The notes beneath the pieces are model-generated. The model had not been told where the DNA came from, searched no databases, and saw nothing but the letters and a program-made list of their open reading frames with translations. A stretch of 64,000 bases of DNA, taken from the NCBI GenBank assembly GCA_964586225.1, contig CAZPHD010000005.1:37247-101246 (forward strand), given 5' to 3'. The stretch comes from JANJUB01 sp964586225. GTDB lineage: Bacteria; Armatimonadota; Fimbriimonadia; Fimbriimonadales; Fimbriimonadaceae. The position numbers were made by a program, and so were the translations under genes. Positions 40,926 to 49,772 of this stretch are shown in pieces (the stretch's first letter is position 1; every line of letters starts with the position of its first letter).

Positions 40926-41849
40926 ATGAGACGACTTCCGCTGGCATGGATCCTGGTCCTGGCTGGTTGCGGTGGGCCCGAGCCACAGGACGCAATCTCC
41001 AACCAGCTTCGCGCGAGCTTGGCGTCGGCCGACACGCTCAGAGTTCGAACGGGAGGCACCTGCCATCGTGACACGGGCAAAGAAGTTGAGCTGTTCAAGA
41101 CCACAAGCCGCTCGGAGATCCAGGAGTTGCTCGACCTGGTTCGCGTCGATGAGAGCGAGAGAGGCCTCCACTGCATGTGTTGTGGTGACCCGACGCTCGA
41201 GTTCTACATCGGCGAGAAACTCATCGGAACCGTCGGAGTTCATCACGGAACCTCGTTGAGATGGATCGAAGGGACATGGGACGGAGACGGCACGTTGACC
41301 CGCAAGTCGGCCAAAGCGCTAACGGCCTGGCTCGCCGCCAAGGGCATCGACGAGCCGAATCGAGAGCGCATCCAAGGCGAAGCTAACGCCAAGCAAGCCA
41401 AGGCGTCGTGGGCGAAGTGGGAGGCCGCCACCCCCAAGGGACTTGAGGAGCTTTCCGAGGGCTATGAGTTCGAGTTATCGGACGAGCAGTTGAAGCAAGC
41501 GCGGGCGGCCCTTGCGGGCACGCACCGTAAGGAAAACGAGCAGATTCGGGCGTTGCTTAGATGGTACGGCTCGGGCGAGTCCTGGAATGGTTATCCTGCC
41601 TACGAGGGTCTCGCTAAGGACATCTTGTTGAGCTACTCAGACCCGCAGTTGATGGCCGCGCTCTCGATGCCCGATCTAAGCGAAGTAGAACTCGATGGCG
41701 CAGCCCGGCTCTGCGTGTTTGACTTGAAGCGAGACCGGGTTGAACTCCTGAAGAACCTACCGGACGAACCACGGAAGCGCTTCCTAGACTATTGCCAGCG
41801 GGCTGGAGGCGAGAAGAAGGAGTGGGGAGAAGACGCGCTTACGAACTAG
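40926..41849 (+). CDS. lipoprotein of unknown function
   Basis: 307 aa. Signal peptide with lipobox L-A-G-C at about 12-15. A Cys-rich spot (L-H-C-M-C-C-G-D-P near 82) and charged helical C-terminal half without a recognised fold. Convergent with the toxin gene, overlapping its end by about 11 nt. Function unknown. Confidence 0.7.
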   Translation: MRRLPLAWILVLAGCGGPEPQDAISNQLRASLASADTLRVRTGGTCHRDTGKEVELFKTTSRSEIQELLDLVRVDESERGLHCMCCGDPTLEFYIGEKLIGTVGVHHGTSLRWIEGTWDGDGTLTRKSAKALTAWLAAKGIDEPNRERIQGEANAKQAKASWAKWEAATPKGLEELSEGYEFELSDEQLKQARAALAGTHRKENEQIRALLRWYGSGESWNGYPAYEGLAKDILLSYSDPQLMAALSMPDLSEVELDGAARLCVFDLKRDRVELLKNLPDEPRKRFLDYCQRAGGEKKEWGEDALTN

Positions 41850-42351
41850 ATTGGGCGAGGAACTGCTCCAAGTCCTTCATGAGGAAGTAGAGGTGGAGCG
41901 GGTTGTGCGGGCACTCGAGCATCCCGAATCGAAGGTATAGGCGCCTGGCCTCATCGTCCTTTGCATGGGTCATGAACGCACGAACTCCAGCTTCCCTGGA
42001 CACGGAAAGGCAACGCATCAGGGCATCCTTGAATAGCCCCTTGCCGACTCCCATGCCTTGGTAGCGCAGATCAACTGCAAAGCGAGCCATGAGGATTATT
42101 GGAACCGGGTGTCGGGCAAGGCCCTTGGTCATGCGTTCGGGTGCCTCGTCGAACAGAACTGATCCGGCCGTGAGGGAGTAGTAGCCAATCACCCGGTTGC
42201 CATCGAGACCGACAAAGGTGCGCGCGCTGTTGTTCGCCTGGTTGGCGGTCGCGTGGCGCACGAGAAACGCATTGAGAGGTTCCTTTCCGCAATCAAAGTC
42301 CAGGAACTCGTGCTTCGGTTGCAGAAGAACTGGCCCTGCGAAACGGCTCAT
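41839..42351 (-). CDS. GNAT-type toxin (TacT-like)
   Basis: 170 aa. GNAT acetyltransferase with the TacT pattern: an F-D-C-G-K-E-P-L-N-A-F-L start near 18, Y-Y-S-L-T-A-G near 57, the acetyl-CoA loop R-Y-Q-G-M-G-V-G-K-G near 98-107, and the C-terminal catalytic Tyr region R-L-Y-L-R-F-G-M. Characterised relatives acetylate the amino group of charged aminoacyl-tRNA and block translation. It follows the antitoxin with a 4-nt overlap (ATGA), as expected for a type II toxin-antitoxin module. Confidence 0.9.
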   Translation of the reverse strand: MSRFAGPVLLQPKHEFLDFDCGKEPLNAFLVRHATANQANNSARTFVGLDGNRVIGYYSLTAGSVLFDEAPERMTKGLARHPVPIILMARFAVDLRYQGMGVGKGLFKDALMRCLSVSREAGVRAFMTHAKDDEARRLYLRFGMLECPHNPLHLYFLMKDLEQFLAQSSS

Positions 42352-42623
42352 TGCTCAAATACGCTCGGTTCGCTGAACAAGGCTCGTAGGGCGGGGATGT
42401 CCCTTGGCGCTTCATCGAGCTTGGAAAGAAGCCACTCATGCTCGGCTTTGGAAACCCGGATCAGGCGTTGCTCCGCGATGACCTCGTCGGCCGCATCAAG
42501 GGATTTACTCAGAACGAACTGACTGACGTTCATGTTCTGGAGTCTTGCGGCCTCGGCGAGCTTTGCTTTTTGGGCGGCGGATGCCCGGATGTTCAGTTGT
42601 TCTGGTTTGGTATTCGTGCGCAT
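42348..42623 (-). CDS. DUF1778 antitoxin (TacA-like)
   Basis: 91 aa. N-terminal ribbon-helix-helix (L-N-I-R-A-S-A-A-Q-K-A-K-L near 10-22, V-S-Q-F-V-L-S-K-S-L near 33) for DNA binding, and a C-terminal toxin-wrapping tail. First gene of the toxin-antitoxin operon. A palindrome overlapping its -10 box fits autorepression. Confidence 0.9.
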   Translation of the reverse strand: MRTNTKPEQLNIRASAAQKAKLAEAARLQNMNVSQFVLSKSLDAADEVIAEQRLIRVSKAEHEWLLSKLDEAPRDIPALRALFSEPSVFEQ

Positions 42624-42632
42624 GGCTCACTG

Positions 42633-42652
42633 TGTATAGACGTTGTCCATAC
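42633..42652 (-). promoter_or_regulatory. promoter and operator of the toxin-antitoxin operon
   Basis: TATACA on the minus strand (42633-42638) overlaps an inverted repeat GTATAGAC-GTT-GTCCATAC (42634-42652, one mismatch), the expected place for a ribbon-helix-helix repressor. Confidence 0.6.
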
Positions 42653-42709
42653 GCGCGAAGTTCCGCAGCCTCCAGCCACATCACACATTCGACACGCTAC
42701 ATCCGAATC

Positions 42710-43954
42710 CTAACGAAAGAAATCGAAGGCCTGCAACCGATCCCGCACGCCCGCAAGGAACTTGCCCGCGATCATGCCGTCGATAATCCGGTGGTCGTAG
42801 GTGAGCACCAAGTGCAGAATCGAGCGGATCGCGATCATGTCGTCCACGATCACCGGCATCTTCTGGATGCCGTACACCCCCATGATGCCCGCCTGCGGCG
42901 CGTTGATCATCGGCGTGCCGAACAGCGCGCCGTAGGTTCCCGGATTGGTCAATGTAAACGTGCCACCTTGAACGTCAGCCACGCTGAGCTGATTTGCGCG
43001 CGCCTTCTTGGCAATCGCATCCAAGTCGCGAGCGATATCAACGAGCCCCTTCGTATGGCAATCGCGGATGACCGGCACAATGAGACCCTCGTCACCCTTG
43101 GCTCCGAGCGCGACCGCGATGCCCATGTGCACGCCACCATTCATGGCGATCTGGTTGTCGGGCATGAGCGCGGCATTCATGAGCGGCAACTCAACGAGCA
43201 TCTCAGTGATCGCCTTGATGAAGAACGGCGTATAGGTGAGCTTGACGCCGTACTGCTCCGCAAAGCTATCCTTGTTCCGCTCGCGGAACTGTACCATTGC
43301 GGTGACATCGACTTGCGTGACGGTGCTCACGGTCGGCACCTGCGATGACCGAATCATCGCGTCCGCAATCATCTTGCGCATGCCCGCGAGCGGCACGAGC
43401 GTTTGTCCAGCCCCGGCAACCGTGGCGGCGACCGGCTTTTCCTCAAGCTTAGCGGCCGGTTTGGGAGCCAGCTTCGATCCGCCGAGGAAGGCTTCCAGAT
43501 CCTTCTTGGTCACGCGGCCCTGTTCGCCGGTGCCCGCAATGGTCGCTAGCTGCGCATCAGTCACGCCATGGGATTTGGCCATCGAGCGCACGACCGGGCT
43601 GTACCATCGACGCTCGCCGCTCGCCACTGGAGCAGTCTCTACCGCAACCGGTGCCGCTTCGGCGACGGGTGCGGCGGCCGCTTCGGTCGGTGCCGATGCG
43701 GGTGCATCGTCGCCGGAACCGTCGTCGATGATGCCCATCGCGTGGAACACCTCGACGGGTGACCCTTCCGGGATCAAAATCTTCTTAAGGACGCCCGTGG
43801 CCGGAGACGGGAGTTCGGTATTGACCTTGTCGGTCATGATCTCCACGATGGGTTCGTCTTCCTTGACGGGATCGCCTTCCTTCTTCAGCCAGCGGCTGAC
43901 GGTGCCTTCATGCACGGACTCGCCCAACTCGGGCATCAGAATTTCGACGGCCAT
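42710..43954 (-). CDS. dihydrolipoamide acyltransferase (E2) of a 2-oxoacid dehydrogenase complex
   Basis: 414 aa. Lipoyl domain with Lys43 in M-T-D-K-V-N-T-E, an Ala/Pro-rich linker, a peripheral subunit-binding domain (about 117-157, S-P-V-V-R-S-M-A-K-S-H-G-V), and the catalytic domain ending with D-H-R-I-I-D-G. The lipoyl context resembles pyruvate/branched-chain E2, but the substrate is not settled. No E1 or E3 gene adjoins it. Leaderless-type start at ATG 43954. Confidence 0.9.
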   Translation of the reverse strand: MAVEILMPELGESVHEGTVSRWLKKEGDPVKEDEPIVEIMTDKVNTELPSPATGVLKKILIPEGSPVEVFHAMGIIDDGSGDDAPASAPTEAAAAPVAEAAPVAVETAPVASGERRWYSPVVRSMAKSHGVTDAQLATIAGTGEQGRVTKKDLEAFLGGSKLAPKPAAKLEEKPVAATVAGAGQTLVPLAGMRKMIADAMIRSSQVPTVSTVTQVDVTAMVQFRERNKDSFAEQYGVKLTYTPFFIKAITEMLVELPLMNAALMPDNQIAMNGGVHMGIAVALGAKGDEGLIVPVIRDCHTKGLVDIARDLDAIAKKARANQLSVADVQGGTFTLTNPGTYGALFGTPMINAPQAGIMGVYGIQKMPVIVDDMIAIRSILHLVLTYDHRIIDGMIAGKFLAGVRDRLQAFDFFR

Positions 43955-43960
43955 GCGCCT

Positions 43961-43966
43961 AGTTTA
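43961..43966 (-). promoter_or_regulatory. -10 box of the E2 gene (leaderless)
   Basis: TAAACT on the minus strand, 6 nt before the ATG. Confidence 0.5.
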
Positions 43967-43972
43967 CCGACC

Positions 43973-44662
43973 TCATTGGGTTCGGCGGTCCTTGACGAAC
44001 TTCGCGTGCCCGTCAAGGTACAGGACATTGTGCCCGCCGATGTGCGTTGCCTTGCCGCGATACGATTCGGGCGCAGTCGGGATGGTGCTCGGGAAGTAGG
44101 GATCCCAGATCATGCCGATGTCGGCGACGCCCTCGGGAAAGCCAACCGTGGGGTTGCCCGCCGCTTGCAGATCGGCGACGGCTTGGGCCTCCGTCTTACC
44201 CCACAGATTGTCGAGGTCGACAGGGTCGCTCATGCGGTCGAAGCGCCACATCCAATACAGTGTGTAGGCAGCCCCCTGTTCGGTTGAGACGTCTTGCCGC
44301 ACCTGGGGCGCACGATCAAAGATGCCCTTTGCGCTCGGACACACCGGTAGCTCGCGAGACTTCATGTAGTCGCCAAGAATCACCAGCGCCCAGCCGGCCC
44401 GAGGGTCGCTCGGCGGCCACGTGGTCCACGGTCGGTAGCCACCGGGAAGGGAAGCCTTAAGATCGCGGCGGTCGGGGAGATGCTCGTCCCAGTCGCCCAT
44501 GTACATCAAGAGCGCGACGCCCATCTGGCGCTGATTGGAGAGGCAAGTGGTGCGCTTGGCGGACTCCTTGGCCCGCTGAAAAACCGGGAATAGGATTGCT
44601 GCCAGAATCGCGATGATCGCGATAACGACTAGGAGTTCGATCAGGGTGAAGCCGCGCCGCAC
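43973..44662 (-). CDS. prepilin-like secreted protein with N-methylation motif
   Basis: 229 aa. Type IV prepilin-like head R-R-G-F-T-L-I-E-L-L-V-V, cut by prepilin peptidase between Gly and Phe, then a hydrophobic helix and an F-Q-R-A-K-E-S-A-K-R-T-T-C-L-S-N segment. This DUF1559/H-X9-DG-like group is expanded in Armatimonadota and planctomycetes; its C-terminal part (Y-L-D-G-H-A-K-F-V) carries the usual D-G-H ending. Pseudopilin or surface role likely. GTG start, 5 nt after a -10 box. Confidence 0.9.
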   Translation of the reverse strand: MRRGFTLIELLVVIAIIAILAAILFPVFQRAKESAKRTTCLSNQRQMGVALLMYMGDWDEHLPDRRDLKASLPGGYRPWTTWPPSDPRAGWALVILGDYMKSRELPVCPSAKGIFDRAPQVRQDVSTEQGAAYTLYWMWRFDRMSDPVDLDNLWGKTEAQAVADLQAAGNPTVGFPEGVADIGMIWDPYFPSTIPTAPESYRGKATHIGGHNVLYLDGHAKFVKDRRTQ

Positions 44663-44667
44663 GTCCT

Positions 44668-44673
44668 AGTCTA
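44668..44673 (-). promoter_or_regulatory. -10 box of the prepilin-like gene (leaderless)
   Basis: TAGACT on the minus strand, 5 nt before the GTG. Confidence 0.5.
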
Positions 44674-44701
44674 CGCCGTCCCAGGTTCGGAGCGTGCCGG
44701 G

Positions 44702-44707
44702 TATTAT
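44702..44707 (+). promoter_or_regulatory. -10 box of secDF
   Basis: TATTAT, then a short leader with AGGAGG (44720-44725) before the TTG start. Confidence 0.45.
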
Positions 44708-44736
44708 CCCACGGACGCCAGGAGGCAAGTCTCACT

Positions 44737-47295
44737 TTGCAATCGCGTAGTTATCTCTTTTTGCTGTTTGTGGTCGCGCTCAGTGCGCTGTCCGGATTCC
44801 TGTTCACCCAGCGTGAATACGCCTATGGGCTCGACGTGAGCGGCGGTGTCCGTTTCACGTTCGAGATGGACACGAGCAAGCTGCCTCCCGGCGAAGAGCT
44901 TTCGAGCGTGCAAAGCCGGGTTGAGGGGATCTTGCTCAACCGCGCGACCGGTGGCCTGGGCGTTGTGGAGCCCACGATCCAGAAGAAGGGAACGACGGGT
45001 TTCATTGTCGAACTGCCGGGCTTGACGAATGCCGAAGAGGCTCGCAAGCTCATGTCCACTACGGCGCGCATTGAGTGGTACCACGCCAAGAACCTGGTGA
45101 CTGATAAGATGCCCAACCGCATCTATCAGGACACCGACGCAGGCGGCGACAAACCGGAAGTCTGGTTCACGAAGCGCGGCTCGAGTGACCTGATCAAGCC
45201 GACGATGCCTGATCCCGCCAATCCCGAGCGAACCATTCCGAATCCGGCATACCAAGACGTGATCAAGGGATGGACGCTGATCCTCTCCGGTGATGAACTG
45301 GCGGATGCACAACCCGAGCTTTACGGAGAAGGCTATGTACCGAGCTTGCGCTTCAGTGCCGAGGGCGCTCGGAAGATGGAGGCTTGGTCGCGCGCCAACA
45401 CCTACACGCGCGAGAAGTTGGCGGCGGTGCTTGACGGCGTGGTCATGAACGTGGCACCACTTGAAGAAGGCGCGGTCATCAGCACCCATGGCGTAATCAC
45501 CGGCCAGTTTAGTGTCGAGTACGTGAAGTCGCTGACCAGCCTGCTCAAGTCGGGTTCGCTCCCCGTTAGTCTCGTTGAGACGAGCTCGTCGGTCGTTGAT
45601 CCGACGGTCGGGCAGTTTGCGCTTGAGCGAATCGTCTTCACCGGCATGATCTCGATGGGCATCATTGCCGCGTTCTTGATCGTCTACTACGTTTTCCCCG
45701 GCATCGTGGCCCTCATCGCGTTGGCGCTCTATGTACTGATCACCCTGACGGTGCTGAAGTGGATCGGCGCGACGTTCTCGCTCGCGGCGATTGCCGGTTT
45801 CATTCTGTCGGTCGGCATGGCCGTCGATGCGAACATCCTCGTCTTTGAACGGGTCAAGGAGGAGATGCGCGCCGACCGGCCGCTGATGCGGGCCATCGAA
45901 CTCGGATTTAGCCGAGCGCTACCGGCAATCATCGACTCAAATGCTTGTACGATCTTGACGTCAATGGTGCTTGCAAACTTGGGCACGGGTCCAGTCAAAG
46001 GCTTTGCAACGACGCTCATCATCGGTGTCGCGCTCTCGCTGTTCACCGCGATTACCGTCACCCGATCGCTGCTGGTCTTCCTCGTTGGATCGGGCCTAGG
46101 CGCCAATCCGAAGTGGTACGGCCTCAACCGACAATGGTTCGGCGAGGGCCTCGAGCAACAGGCCGATACGAGGCAACTCAAGGTCGTCGAGAAGTCGAAG
46201 CTGTTCTTCACGATTTCGATCGTCACCATCATCCCCGGCATCATCGCCATGGTCATGCTGGGCGGATTTAAGACGAATGTCGAGTTCTCGGGCGGCTATG
46301 AGGGCACCTACTTAGCGGGCAATGTGACCGCGGAGCAAGTCAGTAAGAGCCTCGAAACGGCGGGTCTCGAGGGCACGAACGTCAAGTTCATGACGGCGAA
46401 CGATGAGAAGTACGTCATTATCACCGCGCCGCCGACCGACAAGTTGCCCGCCAGCCCCGACGAAGCGAAGCCAAAGTTGGCTGAACTCGCTGGCATCACG
46501 AATCTGGAGAAGTCGACGTTCCAATCGGTTGGGCCGTCGGTTCGCAACGAGACGATCAAGAACGCCATCCTGGGCGTCGTCTTTAGCACCATCCTGATCA
46601 TCGGCTGGCTTGCCATCCGGTTCGGTTTCGCCCTGGGCGGGTTCGTCGTGGGTATCCGGTTTGCGCTCTCCGTCGTTGTCGCGCTCATCCACGACGTGAT
46701 GATCGTGTTGGGCCTGGCGGCGATCATGGGTGCGGTCGCAGGTTGGGAAATCTCCGCACTCTTCATCTCCGCCATGCTCACGGTCATTGGCTTCTCAACG
46801 CACGACACGATCGTCATCTTTGACCGTATTCGTGAGAACCTGCGCAAGCCGTTGCCGAATGAGGACATGGCGATGCTGGTCAACCGGTCCATCACGCAAA
46901 GCATTGCGAGGTCGATCAACACGTCCGGCACGGTCATCATCACGCTGATCCTCTTGATCTTTGTGGGCTCGGCGACGCCCGAGCTGAAGCTGTTCAATGC
47001 GGCGATGCTTGCCGGCATCATCTCAGGCACCTACTCGTCCATCTTCAACGCGGCGCCGATCCTGTATCTCTGGGATCGCGCGATCGGCAAGAGCAAGGGC
47101 GAGGAGAATACGATGCTTGCGATCTCGAGAGCCCATTCGAGTCAGGTCCGGCTAACGCAACCGGCCACCACACCGGCCGGTCCGGTGGCCGGGCCAGGTC
47201 CGAGTCCGTCGACGGGATCGAGCGCTTACGGCCAAACCAAGCGCCGCCGAGCGAGCGACGCCCAAAAGGGGATTCAGAACCTCGACGACGAGTAA
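44737..47295 (+). CDS. secDF: fused protein-export membrane protein SecDF
   Basis: 852 aa. Uses the proton motive force to pull preproteins through SecYEG. The SecD half (about 1-420) has one N-terminal helix, the periplasmic P1 region and five membrane helices including the R-x-x-x-x-G-M-A-V-D-A-N-I-L-V-F-E-R segment; the SecF half (about 470-760) repeats the architecture with F-S-T-H-D-T-I-V-I-F-D-R-I. A disordered Pro/Ser-rich tail follows. The start is TTG 44737 after AGGAGG; no ATG or GTG is available in frame. The next gene starts inside its stop (TAATG). Confidence 0.95.
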   Translation: MQSRSYLFLLFVVALSALSGFLFTQREYAYGLDVSGGVRFTFEMDTSKLPPGEELSSVQSRVEGILLNRATGGLGVVEPTIQKKGTTGFIVELPGLTNAEEARKLMSTTARIEWYHAKNLVTDKMPNRIYQDTDAGGDKPEVWFTKRGSSDLIKPTMPDPANPERTIPNPAYQDVIKGWTLILSGDELADAQPELYGEGYVPSLRFSAEGARKMEAWSRANTYTREKLAAVLDGVVMNVAPLEEGAVISTHGVITGQFSVEYVKSLTSLLKSGSLPVSLVETSSSVVDPTVGQFALERIVFTGMISMGIIAAFLIVYYVFPGIVALIALALYVLITLTVLKWIGATFSLAAIAGFILSVGMAVDANILVFERVKEEMRADRPLMRAIELGFSRALPAIIDSNACTILTSMVLANLGTGPVKGFATTLIIGVALSLFTAITVTRSLLVFLVGSGLGANPKWYGLNRQWFGEGLEQQADTRQLKVVEKSKLFFTISIVTIIPGIIAMVMLGGFKTNVEFSGGYEGTYLAGNVTAEQVSKSLETAGLEGTNVKFMTANDEKYVIITAPPTDKLPASPDEAKPKLAELAGITNLEKSTFQSVGPSVRNETIKNAILGVVFSTILIIGWLAIRFGFALGGFVVGIRFALSVVVALIHDVMIVLGLAAIMGAVAGWEISALFISAMLTVIGFSTHDTIVIFDRIRENLRKPLPNEDMAMLVNRSITQSIARSINTSGTVIITLILLIFVGSATPELKLFNAAMLAGIISGTYSSIFNAAPILYLWDRAIGKSKGEENTMLAISRAHSSQVRLTQPATTPAGPVAGPGPSPSTGSSAYGQTKRRRASDAQKGIQNLDDE

Positions 47296-47714
47296 TGCGC
47301 TGTAACTTCCTCGTTCTCTGTGAGTATGCGGCCCGCCTCGACACCGGCGGGCCCATTCTCATGGGTCTGATCCGGGAATTGCGCGCTCCGTTTCTGCCCA
47401 TCCAGCTCAAGCCGTTCTACATCGCGTGCGAGCTCGAAGTTGATCCTCACGAAGCCGACCAAACGTATCTGCTCGCGATCCGGATGATCGATCAAGATGG
47501 TCGGTCGTATTTCGAGCAAGAGGTAGAGGTTGAGTTTCACCGCCGTCCCCGGATGCGCGCCAGTTACGCATACTTCGCCGGGATGATTCGGGTGGAGGCC
47601 CTGATTGAAGCCGCGGGGGACTATCGATTCGATCTCGTCATGGGCGACCACATCTTGCAGTCGACCGTCTTCATCGTGCACAGTCCGAACGATGTCGAAG
47701 ATGATGTCGATTAG
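47295..47714 (+). CDS. DUF6941-like protein
   Basis: 139 aa. The opening F-L-V-L-C-E-Y-A ... G-G-P-I-L-M-G-L and later Y-L-L-A-I-R-M-I-D-Q-D-G-R fit a widespread small beta-sandwich family that I recall as DUF6941; the match is tentative. Translationally coupled to secDF (TAATG). Function unknown. Confidence 0.6.
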   Translation: MRCNFLVLCEYAARLDTGGPILMGLIRELRAPFLPIQLKPFYIACELEVDPHEADQTYLLAIRMIDQDGRSYFEQEVEVEFHRRPRMRASYAYFAGMIRVEALIEAAGDYRFDLVMGDHILQSTVFIVHSPNDVEDDVD

Positions 47715-49732
47715 TCGCCCATCAACCGGCTTGAGAGTGCGAGTCGAGCGGCGGTACGCGACCGATCTTCGAGGGCGGGGTGGAACGTCGAGCCTCGGAT
47801 AGAGGTGGCGGCAAGGTCGCCTAGGGTGATCGGGAATTTACCTACTCGCATCGGTCCGCGAAGACGCGATCGTTCCATGCGCGTTTGAAAGTTCGCTCCA
47901 CGGATTTCGAGGCCGTCCGGCGTCACTTCGCCTTCCGCAATCACGTGGTCAATCCAGATCAGCTCATTTAGCGCAGTGCGGACCATCTTGAAGTTCATCG
48001 CTCGCTCGTCGGCTCGGGTCAGTTCAAGCATAAGCGACACGGAGATCTGCGAAGGATTGGTGCGAAGCTCCTCGACTGTCCGCGCGAGGAGTGTCCGGCA
48101 GACCTCCTGGACGAGCGGGTCGGCAGGGTTGGCGGCGGCAACTTTGACGAAGTTCAAGACTCCATCGCCAGAGCGCGCTTGCTGAGCCCATTGTGCATAG
48201 TCTTGAGCGGCCCGACGATCACCTGCCTTAAGGCGAAGCGTGATGAGATCCGCCAGCGGCTCCATTTGAAAGCCGGGTTCGTGGGCACCCCCATGCTCCA
48301 GGGCTCGCCTTGTTGCCTCTGCGGCTTTCTCGCCCAAGGACTCAATCCGCCAAGTGCCAACCTGATTGAGGAGAAGCAGCGCGTACTCCAACTGCCGGTT
48401 CGACTCGGGCGTGGCCGAGGCGCCTTCCGCAGGCATTAGCGACCCGACACGCTTCCAGATCAGGCGCTCAAACTCACCTCCGTGCGTGGCCCTTATCGAC
48501 TCACCCAGCATGGGCCCGCCGGCCTGCGGCATCAAGTTTCCACGGGCATCACGTCGATACTCGGGTTGGGTGAGTCGCTGCGCCGCAAGATGCCACTTGA
48601 AGTAGTCAACCCTGTCGTCGGCGAGGAGCATCAGCCACTGTTCGGCCACCGACTTGTCCTCGACCCTTGCCCACATCCTCCGGAGCTCCTCAAGGTGATA
48701 GGGATGACTCGGGGACAAGGTCACGGCTGTCGGCATCAGCCGCTCGATCACTTCGAGAGCGACGCTGCGAACCGGCATGGGATAGCGCATCGGGAAGAAG
48801 TCGCGATGGTAGGCATAGGATCGCGTGTAGCGCTGATCCTTCTCGATGACATCAAGCAGGGCCGGGATGGCGGCTTGACCCACATCAATCAACTCCACGA
48901 CGATCGGACTCTGAATCCAGTCCACGCCTCCCGGCTGGGACCATTGGTGGGCGACAACTTCGTCCAGCGCTTCGACTAACGCCTTGATCTTCTGAGGCAT
49001 GGGCAGGGCCCGCAGTGAGTCGATGATGGGCCGATCTTTCCGCTCTGCTACCCGCCTCTGCGTATCGCGGAGCAATGCCCGACATTCGTCGGGTGACTGG
49101 CCGCGGCGTGGTGAATCCCTGGAATCCAGGTACGACGTACCAACCTCGGCGCTACGAACCATGGCCTCAGCCCACCTGACCGCCGCCACATCGTCGCGTC
49201 GCGAAATCGCTTGGACGAACTGGAACCGGTTGGCATCGAAAACGTGATTCACAAGGGCATCAGGGATCGGAAACAGCTTCAACTCTGCGAAGATTCGCTC
49301 GGCTTCTGCAACCTCACCACGCATGAGAAGTAGTCCCGGTAGCGCGGCGGCCCCGTAGAGACGGGTTGCGGTTGATACGAAGAGCTCGTCGGGCTCCGGC
49401 TGACCGAAAATCGACTCGGTACGACCGAGCTTGCGGTCAACTCTGAGGATGTCGACTTCGATTCCGGTGATCAAGACCGCGCGTTTGCCTCCTGGAAGCA
49501 CCCAACCGGTCGCGACTTTGCCGCCCTTTAGACGGGCTTGCCCTTCGCTGAGGTTGATTGCTACGCGGCTCGGCACACCGCCTCTGGGGTCGGCAACTCC
49601 ATGGCCGACGAGGGCCTGAAATGCGGCCACGTATTCCTTGGGAATGCTTGTCTTGGGCGGGCTCCAAGCGGGCTGTTGCCCCTGAACCCAACTTGCCAGG
49701 ACGATGCTACTGACCACCGCGAGCGTGCGCAT
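47711..49732 (-). CDS. large exported protein of unknown function
   Basis: 673 aa. Signal peptide (M-R-T-L-A-V-V-S-S-I-V-L-A-S), then a helical, Arg/Ala/Glu-rich chain with TPR/HEAT-like spacing and a C-terminal beta-rich tail; nothing diagnostic. Its stop overlaps the end of the DUF6941-like gene. Leaderless-type start. The neighbour at 49773 on the same strand has a similar style, so the pair may act together, but this is inference. Confidence 0.7.
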   Translation of the reverse strand: MRTLAVVSSIVLASWVQGQQPAWSPPKTSIPKEYVAAFQALVGHGVADPRGGVPSRVAINLSEGQARLKGGKVATGWVLPGGKRAVLITGIEVDILRVDRKLGRTESIFGQPEPDELFVSTATRLYGAAALPGLLLMRGEVAEAERIFAELKLFPIPDALVNHVFDANRFQFVQAISRRDDVAAVRWAEAMVRSAEVGTSYLDSRDSPRRGQSPDECRALLRDTQRRVAERKDRPIIDSLRALPMPQKIKALVEALDEVVAHQWSQPGGVDWIQSPIVVELIDVGQAAIPALLDVIEKDQRYTRSYAYHRDFFPMRYPMPVRSVALEVIERLMPTAVTLSPSHPYHLEELRRMWARVEDKSVAEQWLMLLADDRVDYFKWHLAAQRLTQPEYRRDARGNLMPQAGGPMLGESIRATHGGEFERLIWKRVGSLMPAEGASATPESNRQLEYALLLLNQVGTWRIESLGEKAAEATRRALEHGGAHEPGFQMEPLADLITLRLKAGDRRAAQDYAQWAQQARSGDGVLNFVKVAAANPADPLVQEVCRTLLARTVEELRTNPSQISVSLMLELTRADERAMNFKMVRTALNELIWIDHVIAEGEVTPDGLEIRGANFQTRMERSRLRGPMRVGKFPITLGDLAATSIRGSTFHPALEDRSRTAARLALSSRLMGD

Positions 49733-49737
49733 ATCAC

Positions 49738-49743
49738 AGTATA
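49738..49743 (-). promoter_or_regulatory. -10 box of the 49732 gene (leaderless)
   Basis: TATACT on the minus strand, 5 nt before the ATG. Confidence 0.55.
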
Positions 49744-49772
49744 GGACGTGCCGAGACGCGGCGCGAGTCTTC

